Part shown: piece after piece, positions 21,393-33,925 of the stretch
How the letters are laid out: every line of letters starts with the position of its first letter
How positions within the stretch are numbered: the first letter of the stretch is position 1
Assembly (NCBI GenBank): GCA_024305405.1
Contig: JAKNDB010000064.1
Span: 1,674,001 to 1,738,000 of the forward strand
Reading direction: 5' to 3'
From: Dirofilaria immitis
Taxonomy: Eukaryota > Nematoda > Chromadorea > Rhabditida > Onchocercidae
Length of the DNA: 64,000 nucleotides
Made by a program: the position numbers and the translations under genes
Notes under the pieces: model-generated
What the model saw: only the letters and a program-made list of their open reading frames with translations
Told to the model about the DNA's origin: nothing
Database searches by the model: none

Positions 21393-24300
21393 TTAAGTAT
21401 CTGCTGGAATTACTATCACTGCACTAAATTCTGATTCACCGGACTCATCGCCGGGACTTGCTGACCTGAAATAAAATATGCATAATAGACATTTTCCATG
21501 CTTATTGTCAGGGATATATATTGCGTTTCTTATTCGAAATTTAGCGATTTTATTCCAAAATGACCTGATTAGCTATCATCATATGATTCATTTGTAGAAC
21601 TAATTTTCTATTTTAGCTAATATTATCGTTCTGTATTCTTTCTAAAATTATGTTTTTTAAGGATTTATTTCTGATAGATGGACTAATTCGAATTAAAAGA
21701 AATATTAACCTTGGTAGTAAATCAGTATTAAAATCGCCTGATATAGTTTTACGCATATATGATGAATTAGAACCCGTACTAAAACTGTTCGATGCACGTC
21801 TCATACGTCGCATTTCACCGTAAAAGCCATCTCTTACTGATGAAAATACCTATAATTTGAAATTTTTCAAATAATTTATGAAAGAGAAAGAAAGAAAAAA
21901 AAGGAAAATAATTTTTTTCTTCTTTTAGTAGTAATATTGAAATTTCAATGAAAAAAGTTCGCACATAAATTTGTATTTTGAATTCAAATTTCAAAATTTT
22001 TAACCGTTGTAATAAATGATGAAAATGCGGTAAGAGTATGATGTGCGGGATGTATGGCATTGTCAAGAAATATACATTCGGTTATGGTCGCATCAGCATA
22101 AGCTCCAAAAATTCAGGCTTAAAGCCTAATGCTCGAAATTTAACATGTCTACCACCGAATTCTTCGGCTAATCGTTGAACCTTAAAAAAATTTTTCTTTT
22201 TTTTCTCATTTTATCAATTTTATGGAAAGTTGTGAAAAACTGTGAGAATTTTCCTCTGATGCAAATGTTGTTGAATTTATTGTAATTAAATTTCTAAACC
22301 GATTTACTTAAAAATATATCAAATGGAATTTGAATATGTGATATTTTGGCAGGCCCAATAAGAATTAAACTTCGATTTTTTACACGATGATAATTAGTAC
22401 AGTTTATATGATCGAATGATCTAAATAAGTGATAGATTAAATTTTGAAATCAATTAAATCATTATGGCATGAATTCTTATATTTGATCAAAAAAATAAAT
22501 AAATAAATTTTCATAAATGCATATATTCTAAAAATTCGAATACTTCCGATATTAATATAAATATATGCAAAGAAATGCCATTTACTAACTTCATCTATAA
22601 AATTAATATTTGCAACGGCTTTTTTAGAAGCACTTTAATTCCCTCTTCAATTTCATCCTTCTCATCGTTGCTTAATTTGCTATAGAAATTTGCGAAACCA
22701 TTGCGCTTTTCGTAAGCTCGTTGTAATATTTTATGGCCAATAATTTCATGTGGATTTTGAAAACAACTCTGAAAAGTATTCTTTGTAAAATTTTTATAAT
22801 TTATAAAAATAGCAAATTGATAATTTGATAAAATCATTTTATCATTAAAGAAAAAATGTAAGAAAAAATAATAAGAAATAATAAAATTTTTTCTTTGAAA
22901 AGATTTTTTATTTTCTTTCATCAAATCAAATTAAATTTTTGAGAAAATTTATTATTAGAAAAATTAATTTATATTTTTTACTTTATTGATTATATTTCAA
23001 TTTGCTTACAATTCAAATTGATAAAATTATTTCGCTTAAATTAATAAATTAAATTTTACAGTTAATTGAAGCGCATTGATTTGTTAGTTATTTAACACAA
23101 ATAAATAATCTATTGAATTATTATTAATAAATAATATTAAATTATTTTTACACATACTTGGAAATTATATTTTTGATTGGCTTAATTAATTAAAAATTTG
23201 CTTTAGACTTTATCGTCCATAATTTTATTAACTTACCTGTATTACCTATACTTATACCTGTAATTAGTGCAATCATTTCGTTCATCTATTTATTTGTATC
23301 ATTTAAATATTTCCCCTCGTCGAATAGGCATTTATTTATTTTTTTCCTTCTTATACCTTTATGACAGTTTTATTTCAATCCATTTTTTTTATTTTCTTTT
23401 TCCTATTCTTTTTCCTTTTTTTGCACTTGAAAAAAAAAGATTTGAAATGACGTTGATAGTGACGCGTTTAGCAAATTTTATGCATTTGTTTGCGAGTAAT
23501 TTGCGTCAAATTTCTATCAAATAGAAATGAATTTATTAAAAATTCATATCACCTTTTCATGATCTTTTTCCCTTTGTATTTTTCTTTCCTTTTCATTTCT
23601 TTGCTGCAAACTTTAGTTAATTTCTAAAAAAAAAAAAACTATGAAAATGAGTTTCCTATTTTTACTTCCCTTTAATCTTTGACCGAAAAGAAAATTTATT
23701 TCTTCTTACGTAATAATGAAATTGTTTGTTGAAATTTTTATCTCAAAAATATAAATTTTCTTTTCAAGTATTTTTGCAAATTTTGAAATTTTATGAAAAT
23801 ATAAATTATCACTATCTATTTCAGTACCATAAGTATAAAAATCAAAATATAAATTATCATTATTTATGATATTGAAAAAAGTCTTTTTTTGTCTTCCATT
23901 TATAACAAATAATTCATTAGGATCTCCGGAGATATTTCTCATCAGGATCTAATTCATCAGGATTTCTCGGAATATTTTTTTTTCAAATATTTTTGTTGCT
24001 AAAATTGTCAAGAAGTAAAACTCATATTTCTTGTATTTTGTATTTTTTCATCAGATTTTTTTCTTAATTTTATTTATTTTTATCTTTAGCATCAATGCTA
24101 AAAATTCCCCAAAATTATTATAAATTATATTTGATACTTGCCTGAATAAGATTTCGATCACGGATAGGTATTGGATGCTTTTGCTTCGATATACTTCGTG
24201 AGCTGCATATACTTCCCGAACGACTACGATTAATATTTAGATCTAGCGATAATCTTGATGAATTTCCTGCTCGATAGCCAAAACCTACAAACATTCTTAG

Positions 24301-25493
24301 TTATTATTGCTAACAAAATATGTGATAGATGATGAAAAAAAAATCATTCCAATTATTATTTAATTTTTAACTATTACGCTTGACAAACTTTATTATTGAT
24401 AATGATTTTATTTGCGCAAAAATTTATTGAATTTTGCAGTAATAGTTTCTATTGAATTTCGCAATAATAATTTCTATTGAATTTCGTAGCAATAATTTTT
24501 GCTAAGTTTCCCAACAATAATTTTTATTAAATTTCGTAATAATAATTTTTATTGAATTTCGTAATAATAACTTTTGTTAAATTTCGTAATAATAGTTTTT
24601 TTTGCTAAATTTCGTAATAATAATTTTTAGTGAATTTCATAATAATAATTTTTATTGAATTTCGCAATAATAATTTTTGTTAAATTTCGTAATAATAGTT
24701 TTTTTTTGCTAAATTTCGTAATAATAATTTTTAGTGAATTTTGCTATCATTTCATGTAATTTTGGCTTAAATATAATTTTTAAATATAATTCATGTTGTT
24801 GGCAAAATGGAGCATTTACTGCCATAATTTTATTCATTCATTTATTCATCTTATTGACGCATTAAAATGCATAAATTATTTTTCAATAGAATAGCTCTTA
24901 ACAATAAAACGGAATCAAATTAAGCCACTATATACTACAATCTATGCTAATATAAAATAAATAAGAAAAAGCTTTAAGAAAAAGCTTTGGCTCTTTTTAT
25001 TTTTAATGAAAATATTTAATTTTTTAGAGGTAATAAAAATTGAAAAAAAATTCTCTTTCCAATTTTATGAAAATTGTAAATTGTCTTTCATATTTTCTTA
25101 TTTCGTTGATATTTGCATAAAATAAGGGATTGAAAGACATTTTAGTATTCAAATCTTATAAATCCATTATGAATATTAAAATAATTATAAGTTAAAATAT
25201 GAAAAATGACTTTAAATTTAATTTATTACAAACGTATGAAATATATAAAATAATAAGTAATTATTTTTTTAATTTTGAAATAAAATCCTAGTCAAAAATA
25301 TGAATGTTGACATTCTGATCATATATTTATTGATCAAATGATACTTACCAACATTGAGCAGATTATCAGTACAATTGATTGAATTATCAGTTTTAATTTC
25401 TGGAGGTATAACATTCGGTATACTTTGATGAATTGTTGGTTTCTTCGGTCCCGATGATTTTGGACGTCGAATTTTCGATGTTTCGCCTCCCAT
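21393..25493 (-). CDS. Globin with predicted N-myristoylation and long N- and C-terminal extensions
   Basis: Haem-binding globin of the nematode neuronal/membrane type. Six exons: 25349-25493, 24142-24284, 22590-22768, 22005-22180, 21710-21849, 21393-21465. The first 96 residues start MGGETSK (myristoylation-type) and are Ser/Arg/Lys-rich. The globin fold covers roughly residues 97-235: SCFQNPHEIIGHKIL, AYEKRNGFANFYSKL, then VQRLAEEFGGRH, whose His (about 168) is the probable proximal F8 ligand, then FRALGFKPEFF and VFSSVRDGFYGEMRR. The tail is Ser-rich. Two exons lack one base: six A (plus T 22620-22625) and five T (plus A 22107-22111); repair gives about 285 residues. Intron 2 uses a GC donor. 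A 1.4 kb intron separates exons 2 and 3. Family certain; orthology to a particular C. elegans glb gene not assigned. Confidence 0.92.
24425..24740. repeat. Minisatellite in globin intron 1, unit about 28 bp
   Basis: About eleven copies of a unit like 'gaatttcgtaataataattt' plus 'ttattg', some with 'gctaaatttcg' or a T-tract expansion. Copies are very similar. Confidence 0.92.
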
Positions 25494-25503
25494 AATTGGC
25501 AAT

Positions 25504-25511
25504 CTGCAACA
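25504..25511 (-). other. Likely trans-splice acceptor of the globin gene
   Basis: On the minus strand a TGTTGCAG acceptor sits ten bases before the globin ATG, with no convincing upstream exon. This is the expected geometry for spliced-leader addition. Inference. Confidence 0.5.
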
Positions 25512-25849
25512 TTTTTTTCTTTCTTCGATTTTATTCAATCAAATTGAATTTTGCTTAATTTCAAGAATGTTCGAAGTTTAACTTTTAACAATTATATTCG
25601 AAAAAGACTTATTCATAAATGAACAAATTTTGTTGGAAAATTATTTCTGATAAAGGATGGGATAAAAGATTATCATTGTACGTATCGAGTAAATTTCTAC
25701 TATAATGATAAATTATTAGATGCAAATTTTTCAATAGATAATATCATAACAGCGAAATAGAAATAAATAGCTTTTTACAAAAATACAGAAAAAATTGAAT
25801 TTAAATTAAAACAATCTTTCAATGATCAAAATGTATGATAAGGAATATG

Positions 25850-26075
25850 CAATGAAAAGATTTTTTGAAAAAGAAATCTTGGACGAATGAAAATTCAAAA
25901 TTATCAGAGATGGAATATAATGTGATATATATGTATATATATCAAAAACATGATAAAGAATAAAGAATATATTTGCGCAGTGAAAAGACTTCCTAAAAAG
26001 AAATCTCGAAAGAATGAAAACTTGAAATTATCAGAAATGGAATACGATGTGATATATATATGTATATGTGTAATG
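25850..26075. repeat. Direct duplication, about 95 bp, two copies
   Basis: A block running from 'tgaaaagattttttgaaaaa' to 'tgtgatatatatgtatatat' recurs about 126 bp downstream with substitutions. The short frame at 25904-26098 derives from it. Confidence 0.8.
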
Positions 26076-27048
26076 AAACATAAAAAAAATATGATCATTT
26101 AATATTTAAATTTTAATTTTAAGATGAATGAAAGGCGATGACATACTTTTTTCAAAAATGAACAAAGTATGATTAGCATGTCAAGAGTTAGCAGAAGAAA
26201 AAGAAAAGTTGTTGACAATGCAAATTGCTTATATATCGATGTGAATGTCATGATAAATTCGAGAATATAAAAAAAACAAAAATGAAATGAATTATTTCAA
26301 ATAATTCATTTTTATTATTCAATTTTTCTAGTAAGGAGTAAATGATAAGAGTAAAAAATTTTTAAATTTCGAAATGATATTATAAATTAATTACATTATT
26401 TATAATATAAACTTATCTATGAGAAAATTAAATTTATTTTTTTGAGCAAAAAAGATGCAAAAATTTCTATTTAATTTTATATCGCTTTTAAATTCTTTTT
26501 TTTTTAAATTTGATATGTAACATATAAGAAACAAAACATATCATTATAGGCTGATTAATTATCATCAAAATAATAAATGATCGCATTATTTAAATAATGC
26601 TTACATTTTGCAATTGATAATCAAATTCATGACAGAAATTTAATCAAAAAAAAAAGGAAGAATGATGTCTCGATCAAATTTAATATTTATCAAATCTTTT
26701 ACATGTGCAAAATATATCATCAAAATCATTAATCTTATGATGAAAAAAATTGTTATCAAAAATTTCTTGCAAATCTCGAAACGAAAGATTGAACTTGAAC
26801 ATATGTTTTTATTAAGGAATTGATAATTTTACTATGGATGATGATTGCTGATTTTAATTTTTAAATAATTTAGCCAAAGATATTGATCCAAATATCGAGT
26901 AAAAATATAATTTAATCAATGAAGATGATAATAGCGAAAAGAGGAAATACTACATTTTCTTCTTTCTTTTTTCGTTTTCTTTTCGATAAACAATTTATTG
27001 AGAATAATTTTTTAAATTTAATTTCTAATATTCATTCCATTAATATGA

Positions 27049-27275
27049 TAGTGTTGTAAATTGATTTATCCATACTACTGATAAATATTGTAAATTGATT
27101 TATCCATACTACTGATAATATTGTAAATTGATTTATCCATACCACTGATAATATTGTAAATTGATTTATCCATACTACTGATAATATTGTAAATTGATTT
27201 ATCCATACCACTGATAATATTGCAAATTGATTTATCCATACTACTGATAATATTGTAAATTGATTTATTCCTTAC
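27049..27275. repeat. Minisatellite, unit 33-34 bp, seven copies
   Basis: Seven nearly identical copies of 'aaattgatttatccatacta' plus 'ctgataatattgt'. The difference between copies is mostly a single T/C at one position, so this array is young. Confidence 0.97.
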
Positions 27276-28004
27276 TATTATTAAATATAAGAAAATTTAT
27301 GAAATATATTTCATAATTTAAAAAAAAGGAAATATTTTATTTTAGCCATTTAATTAAGTATAATTGATTTTTTATTGATTTTAAAATTTCTAAACTTTTG
27401 AATTAAAAAAAACACATAATATCATGTTATTTTGATCAATCATTTCTGATATTTATTACCGATATTATTCATTGGAAAAATTTCATTTCTGCGAATGAAT
27501 CTATTATGATCATTGTAACAAATCGTTAATAATCAAACAAAATAGATAATATGATAAACGATAAAAATGCTACTAGAAAATGCTACTAGATAAAAGTACT
27601 AATAGTAATGAAATACAATTTTGTTGAATTTTGAAATTTCCTCCTTCTACTAACTTCCTCTCAAATTGAAATGGAAAATTTTGCAAAATTTATTTCGTTT
27701 AACTACAGCATAAAACTACATTTGAATTCTTATCTAAGTCTCGTCAATGATTCAATTATTCCGCTTATCAGCTAAGAAAATTTCTATCCTCATCTTGTCT
27801 TCTTTTTTTCCATGCATATATTTGTTATTCATTTTAATGATGAATCCTTGAATTTCATCATTATTGTTGAGGAAAATATTATTTATTACATTAATTCAAC
27901 TAATAGTAAGAGATATTATCAGACGATAAAATATATACAACTATATATTAATATTATTATTATTGATAAAATATTGGTAAATAAAATTGAATAATATTCT
28001 AATT

Positions 28005-28450
28005 TTTACAATTAATTTAAATAGCGATTCAGAGATTATCAGTTGATAAAATTTTTTATTAACCTAGCAATAGAATTACGTAATTGTGGTTGGTAAAATT
28101 ATTGGTAAACAAAATGAGTAATATTCTTGTTGACTACAATTAATTTAAATGGCAATTCAACGATTATCAGTTGATAAAATTTTTTATTAATCGAGCAATA
28201 CAACTACATAATCTATATGTTAGGCATGTTATCTGCATATGATGACAAAATTATTGGTAAACAAAATGAGTAATATAATTATAGTCAACAGAGTTACTGG
28301 TAAACAAAATGAGTAATATTCTTGTTGACTACAATTAGCCTAAACAGCAATTTAGAAATTATCAATTGATAAAATTTTTTAGTTTATTAATCGAGCAATA
28401 CAATTACATATTATTATTGATAAAATATTGATAAATAAAGTGAGTAATAT
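28005..28450. repeat. Local tandem duplications, unit about 120-190 bp
   Basis: The block 'gattatcagttgataaaatt' followed by TTTTATTAA and a 'gagcaatacaa' phrase occurs near 28036, 28162 and 28356. Copies of 'tattggtaaacaaaatgagt' and 'attcttgttgactacaatta' lie between them. Confidence 0.85.
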
Positions 28451-30430
28451 TTTTAGTGTTTATGAAAACTTCATAACTTTATACATGTAAAAATTTCTCG
28501 ATGATTGTACTATATAAAAGATTTTTTAATTTAAATTTATTTATCAAATATTTCACTGAAATAAATTACATAATAATTTAAAAGAAAATGTATTACTTAA
28601 ATTAAGATATTGGAGAAAAAAACAATGAAAAATACATAATGTATTTTATATTATTTAAAGAATATCGAATTAATAATTGAATTAAAAAAAAAAAACGAAA
28701 TTATCATAAATAACTATTAATTGAATTCTTTTTTTTTTTGATTAATCTGAAAATATTAAATGAAAAATGAGAAAATAAAATTTTTGCATAAATCATTTTT
28801 ATATATATTATAAAATATTAAATATAAATTATTGATAAATTCATCGTACTTACTTTTTTTTGTTGTTTACAAAATGACAACGAGAGAAGAAATATTGAAA
28901 TAATATGAGCTTATAAATAAATGCACATTTCATAGCTCAATTTCTCATTTTAATAAGCTAAAATAATTGAATATAAATTTTAAATGAAATTATTATTGCC
29001 TTAATCGATATCATCGAAATGTCGTATCTTTTAAATTTCTACAACTTCAATTTAAATCTTTGAATTATTTCACAATTTTTTTTCTATAGAAATTTTTCAA
29101 ATGTAATGGATATGGATAAAAAATTATCAACTAAAAGTGTGAATTATCCGATACGGCAAAAAAATTTTTGGAGAAATGAAAATCAAAATATCAACTGAAA
29201 ATGTAAATTATCCGATATAGTAAAAATATTTTTAAAGAAATGAAAATCAGGATATCAAAAATCTCATAAATAATTTTTACAATGAGCATTTATTTAATAG
29301 TCATTTTTATTTATTCAAGTAATAATAATAATAGTAATAATATGCTTTCTAAAATACGCAAAATAATTCTTAGACAAATTAAAAGATAAGTTATAAATAA
29401 TTCAAAAGAAAACAAAATACAATAATTTTTTTATAAAAAAATATTTTTCAAAATTACTAAATTTTATTTTTATGATTACTTTTTATTAAGCGATTAAATT
29501 TTCTTCAACATTTGAATTCAAAAGAAAAAAATTGAATGAAAATAATTTTATTTTATTTTTGGCATAAAAGACAAAAATTTTGTTTATCTTACCTTATTTA
29601 TTTGTGCTTATAAGATGAAATGAAATGGATTAGTTGTAATTGATAAATAATTTTGAGTTTAATTATATCATATGGAAAATTGAAAATAATATTGAGAATA
29701 ATTAATTTTGCTTCGGATGGCTTAGATTATTATTGGAAACATTTTTGAAAAAAGAAAATAACATGGTAAATGATAAATTTTATAAATTGCTTTGATAAGA
29801 TAATAATTCTAATCATTTAGCCGATCAAAAACAATTAATCCTTCTCTAAAAAAAAAAAAGCAAAAAGGAAATTCATTAAATTTGACAAAATGGGAAATTA
29901 AATTCATAAATTCTGTAGTTTATTGCAAAGAGAATAGGAATGATAAATTTGATAAAATTGTTATAATATTTTTTTAAAAAAATTAAATTTCGTAAGGAAA
30001 AAAACTTTTCTTTTTCAACTTTTAATCAATGGAATTGAATTATAAATTCATAGCTTATTTTGAAAAAAAAAAATATGATAATTTTAAATCGAATTTTTCT
30101 AAAATTTCAGCTTGTTTTTAACATGAAAATTATTGAATATGTAAACAAAGAAAAATGAAAATTTCTGTTTCTCTGATATTTATGATTCTTTTTTTTTTTA
30201 AAGAATAGCTCTAATGGTAAGTATCGTGAGAGACGTTTTTAAATCCCTCGAGTTAGGAACAGCAAATTTTCTTTTGACGAAATAAAACTTTGTGAGGTAT
30301 ATACTTTGAAAAAAAAAAAGATCTACAATGAGCATAATTTAACGAGCAAGCATTTAAATTTCAGAAAAAAGAAAAAAGAAACAAACATATTTTGAATAGC
30401 AAATTTATCATTTATATTTTTTTATCGACT

Positions 30431-30775
30431 TCTTTTTATACAAAATAATGCGACATTTCCGCCTAGTCTAATAGTAGAACGCATAAAATTTTGCAAATAA
30501 TTAATATTTAAAACGTATTGGAAATTTAATTCTTTCAATAAACTTTTGCAGGCTTTCATAACAAGTTTCGAGATTAGAAATGCAATAGATTTACTTATTT
30601 CTATTTTATACAAATAATGCGACATTTCCGCCTAGTCTAATACTAAGACATATAGAATTTTGCAAATAATTGACATTTAAAACATATTGAAAATTTAAAG
30701 CAACTCAATACAAAATTTACCTATTCCTATTTTATCCAAATAATGCGACATTTCCGCTTAATCCAATACCGATAC
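30431..30775. repeat. Three tandem copies around 'aataatgcgacatttccgc'
   Basis: The phrase 'aataatgcgacatttccgc' followed by 'taat' and 'attttgcaaataatt' occurs near 30444, 30613 and 30738, the third copy truncated. The spacing falls from about 169 to 125 bp. The frame at 30422-30625 is a by-product. Confidence 0.88.
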
Positions 30776-33667
30776 TGCAATGATACTATAATGAGTAATG
30801 ATGAATTGAATTAATTAAATGTTTAATGATTGAAAAATTTTAATCAATTAATTTTCCATCAATATTTTCATTCATTGATATAATCAATGAATGAATGAGA
30901 AAAAAAGAGAAATTCGAATTTTTAAAAATAAAAAAAATTTATTTTCGAAAAAATTTGTACAAACAAATAAAACATTTTTTTTTCCTTTTTTCAATAAATT
31001 TATGCAAAATAAAAAGTAAGAAAAAAAGTCATAACGAAATAAATTTGTATGCAAAAATTTTATCAAAATTACTTCTTTTTATTTTTAAAAAAATAAACTT
31101 TTGAAAAAGATTTTTATATTGTAATTGACTTTTCTTTTTCCTTTTTTTTGCAAAAAAAAGCTTATATAAAATGAAATTAAAAGCGTTTTATTTATGCGTT
31201 AAAATAATTGCTTAAAATTTTTTGAAACTTTAAAATTTTGCAAATTATTCTGATTAATTGTTTTATTGAAAATATTCGAAAAAAAAAAATTAACATCTGA
31301 TATTATCAAATAGTGCAACAAAAATAGTTGTAATTTTATTGAAAATTAGAATGAAATAAATTTCATTTCATTTCAAATTGATAGAAATAAATTTTTCAAA
31401 AATTTTTTTTTTTTAATCCTTCTTACTTACTATCGATAGTTGATGAAAAATTAAAAACATTTTATTACTTATACACTTCAATAAATTCATACATTTAAAT
31501 ATATTATATTAATACTTAATTTTAAATTGTATTTTGCATATACTTAGAAATTAGTAATAACCGCATATTTTGGTTGTTAAATTCAATTATTCAAATATGC
31601 ATAATTGATAAGTATAAATTACAATTATGTTTTCAATTAGATCAAATTTCAATTTCATAATTGCATAATATTACAATAAGAAAGTAATTTTAGCAATTGA
31701 CAAAACAAATAGTCTTGTACAAAAATTATCAATGATATCAAAAGTTTTTGAAATCGATTTTTGATTAATATATTCAGTACCATTTTAATTTAAACTGTTA
31801 AATATAGTTTTAGTAAAATGAAAAATCAATTTTCAATTGACAAATCAAAATCGAAATTGATCAAGGCATGACGAATTACTGATCAATGATAACGATAATG
31901 ATAATTAACAATGATAGTAACTTGAAGAGAAAAAGGATAATTTTTAATGCAAAGATATTTATATCGAGAATTAATATAAATATATGATTGAATGATGATT
32001 TATAGATTATTTTTTCAGATCATTTTCTAAACCTATTTTACAACCTTAGATATACCTATTTTATAACCTATTTTTTAATCCATTCCTATTCGAATAAAAT
32101 TTAATTCCAATTTCAACTCAACAATAGATATTTTAACTTATTCTATTACTCATATTCATATTCAATAATTTATAGTATTTGACATCATCGAATGATTGGA
32201 CAGATGATCGATTGATGGATGAAATGATTGAATTTAAAGATTGTATGGAATATTTTAAATTTAACGATAACGTATTCGCTATGCTATTAATTATAATTTT
32301 TATGTATTTCAAGAATGAATATTACTCTTGGGAATTTATTCGCAATAAATGTCATCATTGGGAAAAAAATAGTAACAAAATAAATAAAAATTGACGTCGC
32401 AATAACGTCGCAATAAAAAAGTTTATTTAGTATTAAAATTCTAATTTAAAAATTAAATAAAATTATGATTATATAATCTAATGTTATAGAAATTGGTGAA
32501 TGTAATTTAATAGGAATTAAATATAAACTAATTAGCATATATTTTAATGAATTTAAATTAATCAATTTTGGTTCTAAATTAAATTGATTTTTATTTCGCA
32601 AATAATATATTATCCATTTAATTAATCCAACAATTATTTCAATATGTTTGAGCAATTAATTATTCTTAAGGCTGATTTTAACAAAATGAAATTTGTATTT
32701 TTGATAAAATGATAATAAAATCTAATCAGATAACTAACTATTGAATTGACTAAAATTATATCATTTCAATTATTAAAATTTTACAAATAAAAAACAAATT
32801 GTTTTTGCAATCAAAAAACGAAATAAAAAATAATGTTAAAGGTACTCGAAATTTTTCAGGTAATCAAAATATGATAAGAATTGATATGATCAAAACTTTT
32901 CGGAAAAATTTTTAGAGATGAAAAATCTCTGCAAAAATTATAAATTAATTAAAGTCTTTGAGAAATTTCGGAAAGAAAAAACGAAAAATATTTGCAAATA
33001 ATAAAAGTTAAGTATGATAAAGCTGATATGATAAAAATTTTTCAAGAAATTTTTCAACAAAAAAAGCAATAAATTTGTATAAGTCAACAGAAATGTTTGG
33101 AAAATTTTTCAAAGAAAAAAAAGAAAATTTCTGCAAAAATTTATAAATTAATAAAAGCTTTCGAGAAATTTCATAAAAATAAAAAAATAAAACGAAATGA
33201 ATAATGAAGCATTTTAATTTAGCCAATTTCAATCTTAACATATATAACAGTTTTCAGTATCTCTGGGAAATTTTCTTATCATTTTTTGAAATGATTTTAT
33301 CGAATAATGAGAACTTAACAATATATGAATAAAATGTCGAGAAAGAAGGAGAAAAAAAATCTCATTTCATCATTTTTCTCTTTTCCTTGTTTCTTCTTTT
33401 TTCTTCTAAAAATTTAATAATAAAATAAATTTGATAATAATCGCTTTTGTATTTAAAATAGTTAACAAAATTCTAAAAATATTTTTGTAAATTAATTTAT
33501 TTATCAAATAAATACAAATAATAAAAATTTTAAACAAAATTAAAAGATATATTTAATAGAAACTATATGATTGAAATATTTTAAATTATTATTAATTTAG
33601 TCGAAATTAAATTATAAAAAAAATATATAATTAAATTTTAATTAATTTTTACTCGTTTTTCATTTTT

Positions 33668-33697
33668 ATTTTGCAATAAAAATTTTTATTGCAAAAT
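33668..33697. repeat. Perfect 30-bp palindrome
   Basis: Two 15-bp arms (left ATTTTGCAATAAAAA) with no spacer. Lies in AT-rich intergenic DNA. Confidence 0.95.
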
Positions 33698-33789
33698 TTT
33701 ATTTTCATTTTATTTATTAATTATTACATAATGATTATTTCTTATTAGCAAATTTTTAAATAAAATTACAAAACGAATTGAAACGTAAA

Positions 33790-33925
33790 CAAATCCAAAT
33801 ACTAAATATTCGAGAATAAACAATCATATTTTTAGAAAACCAAACTACCTTTGAAATTCAATAATACTAAATATTCGAGAATAAAGAGATTGTATTTCTC
33901 GAAAAGCAAACTACCTTTGAAATTT
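33790..33925. repeat. Direct duplication, about 65 bp, two copies
   Basis: 'actaaatattcgagaataaa' plus a 'caaactacctttgaaatt' end occurs twice in tandem. Confidence 0.85.

Noticed and set aside
27049..27275. Regular repeats resembling a CRISPR array
   Set aside because: Units are directly tandem with no unique spacers, in a eukaryotic intergenic region; it is a minisatellite.
32179..32394. 71-codon plus-strand frame with an acidic start and a hydrophobic middle
   Set aside because: Looked slightly protein-like, but there are no splice partners, motif or homologue that I recognise.
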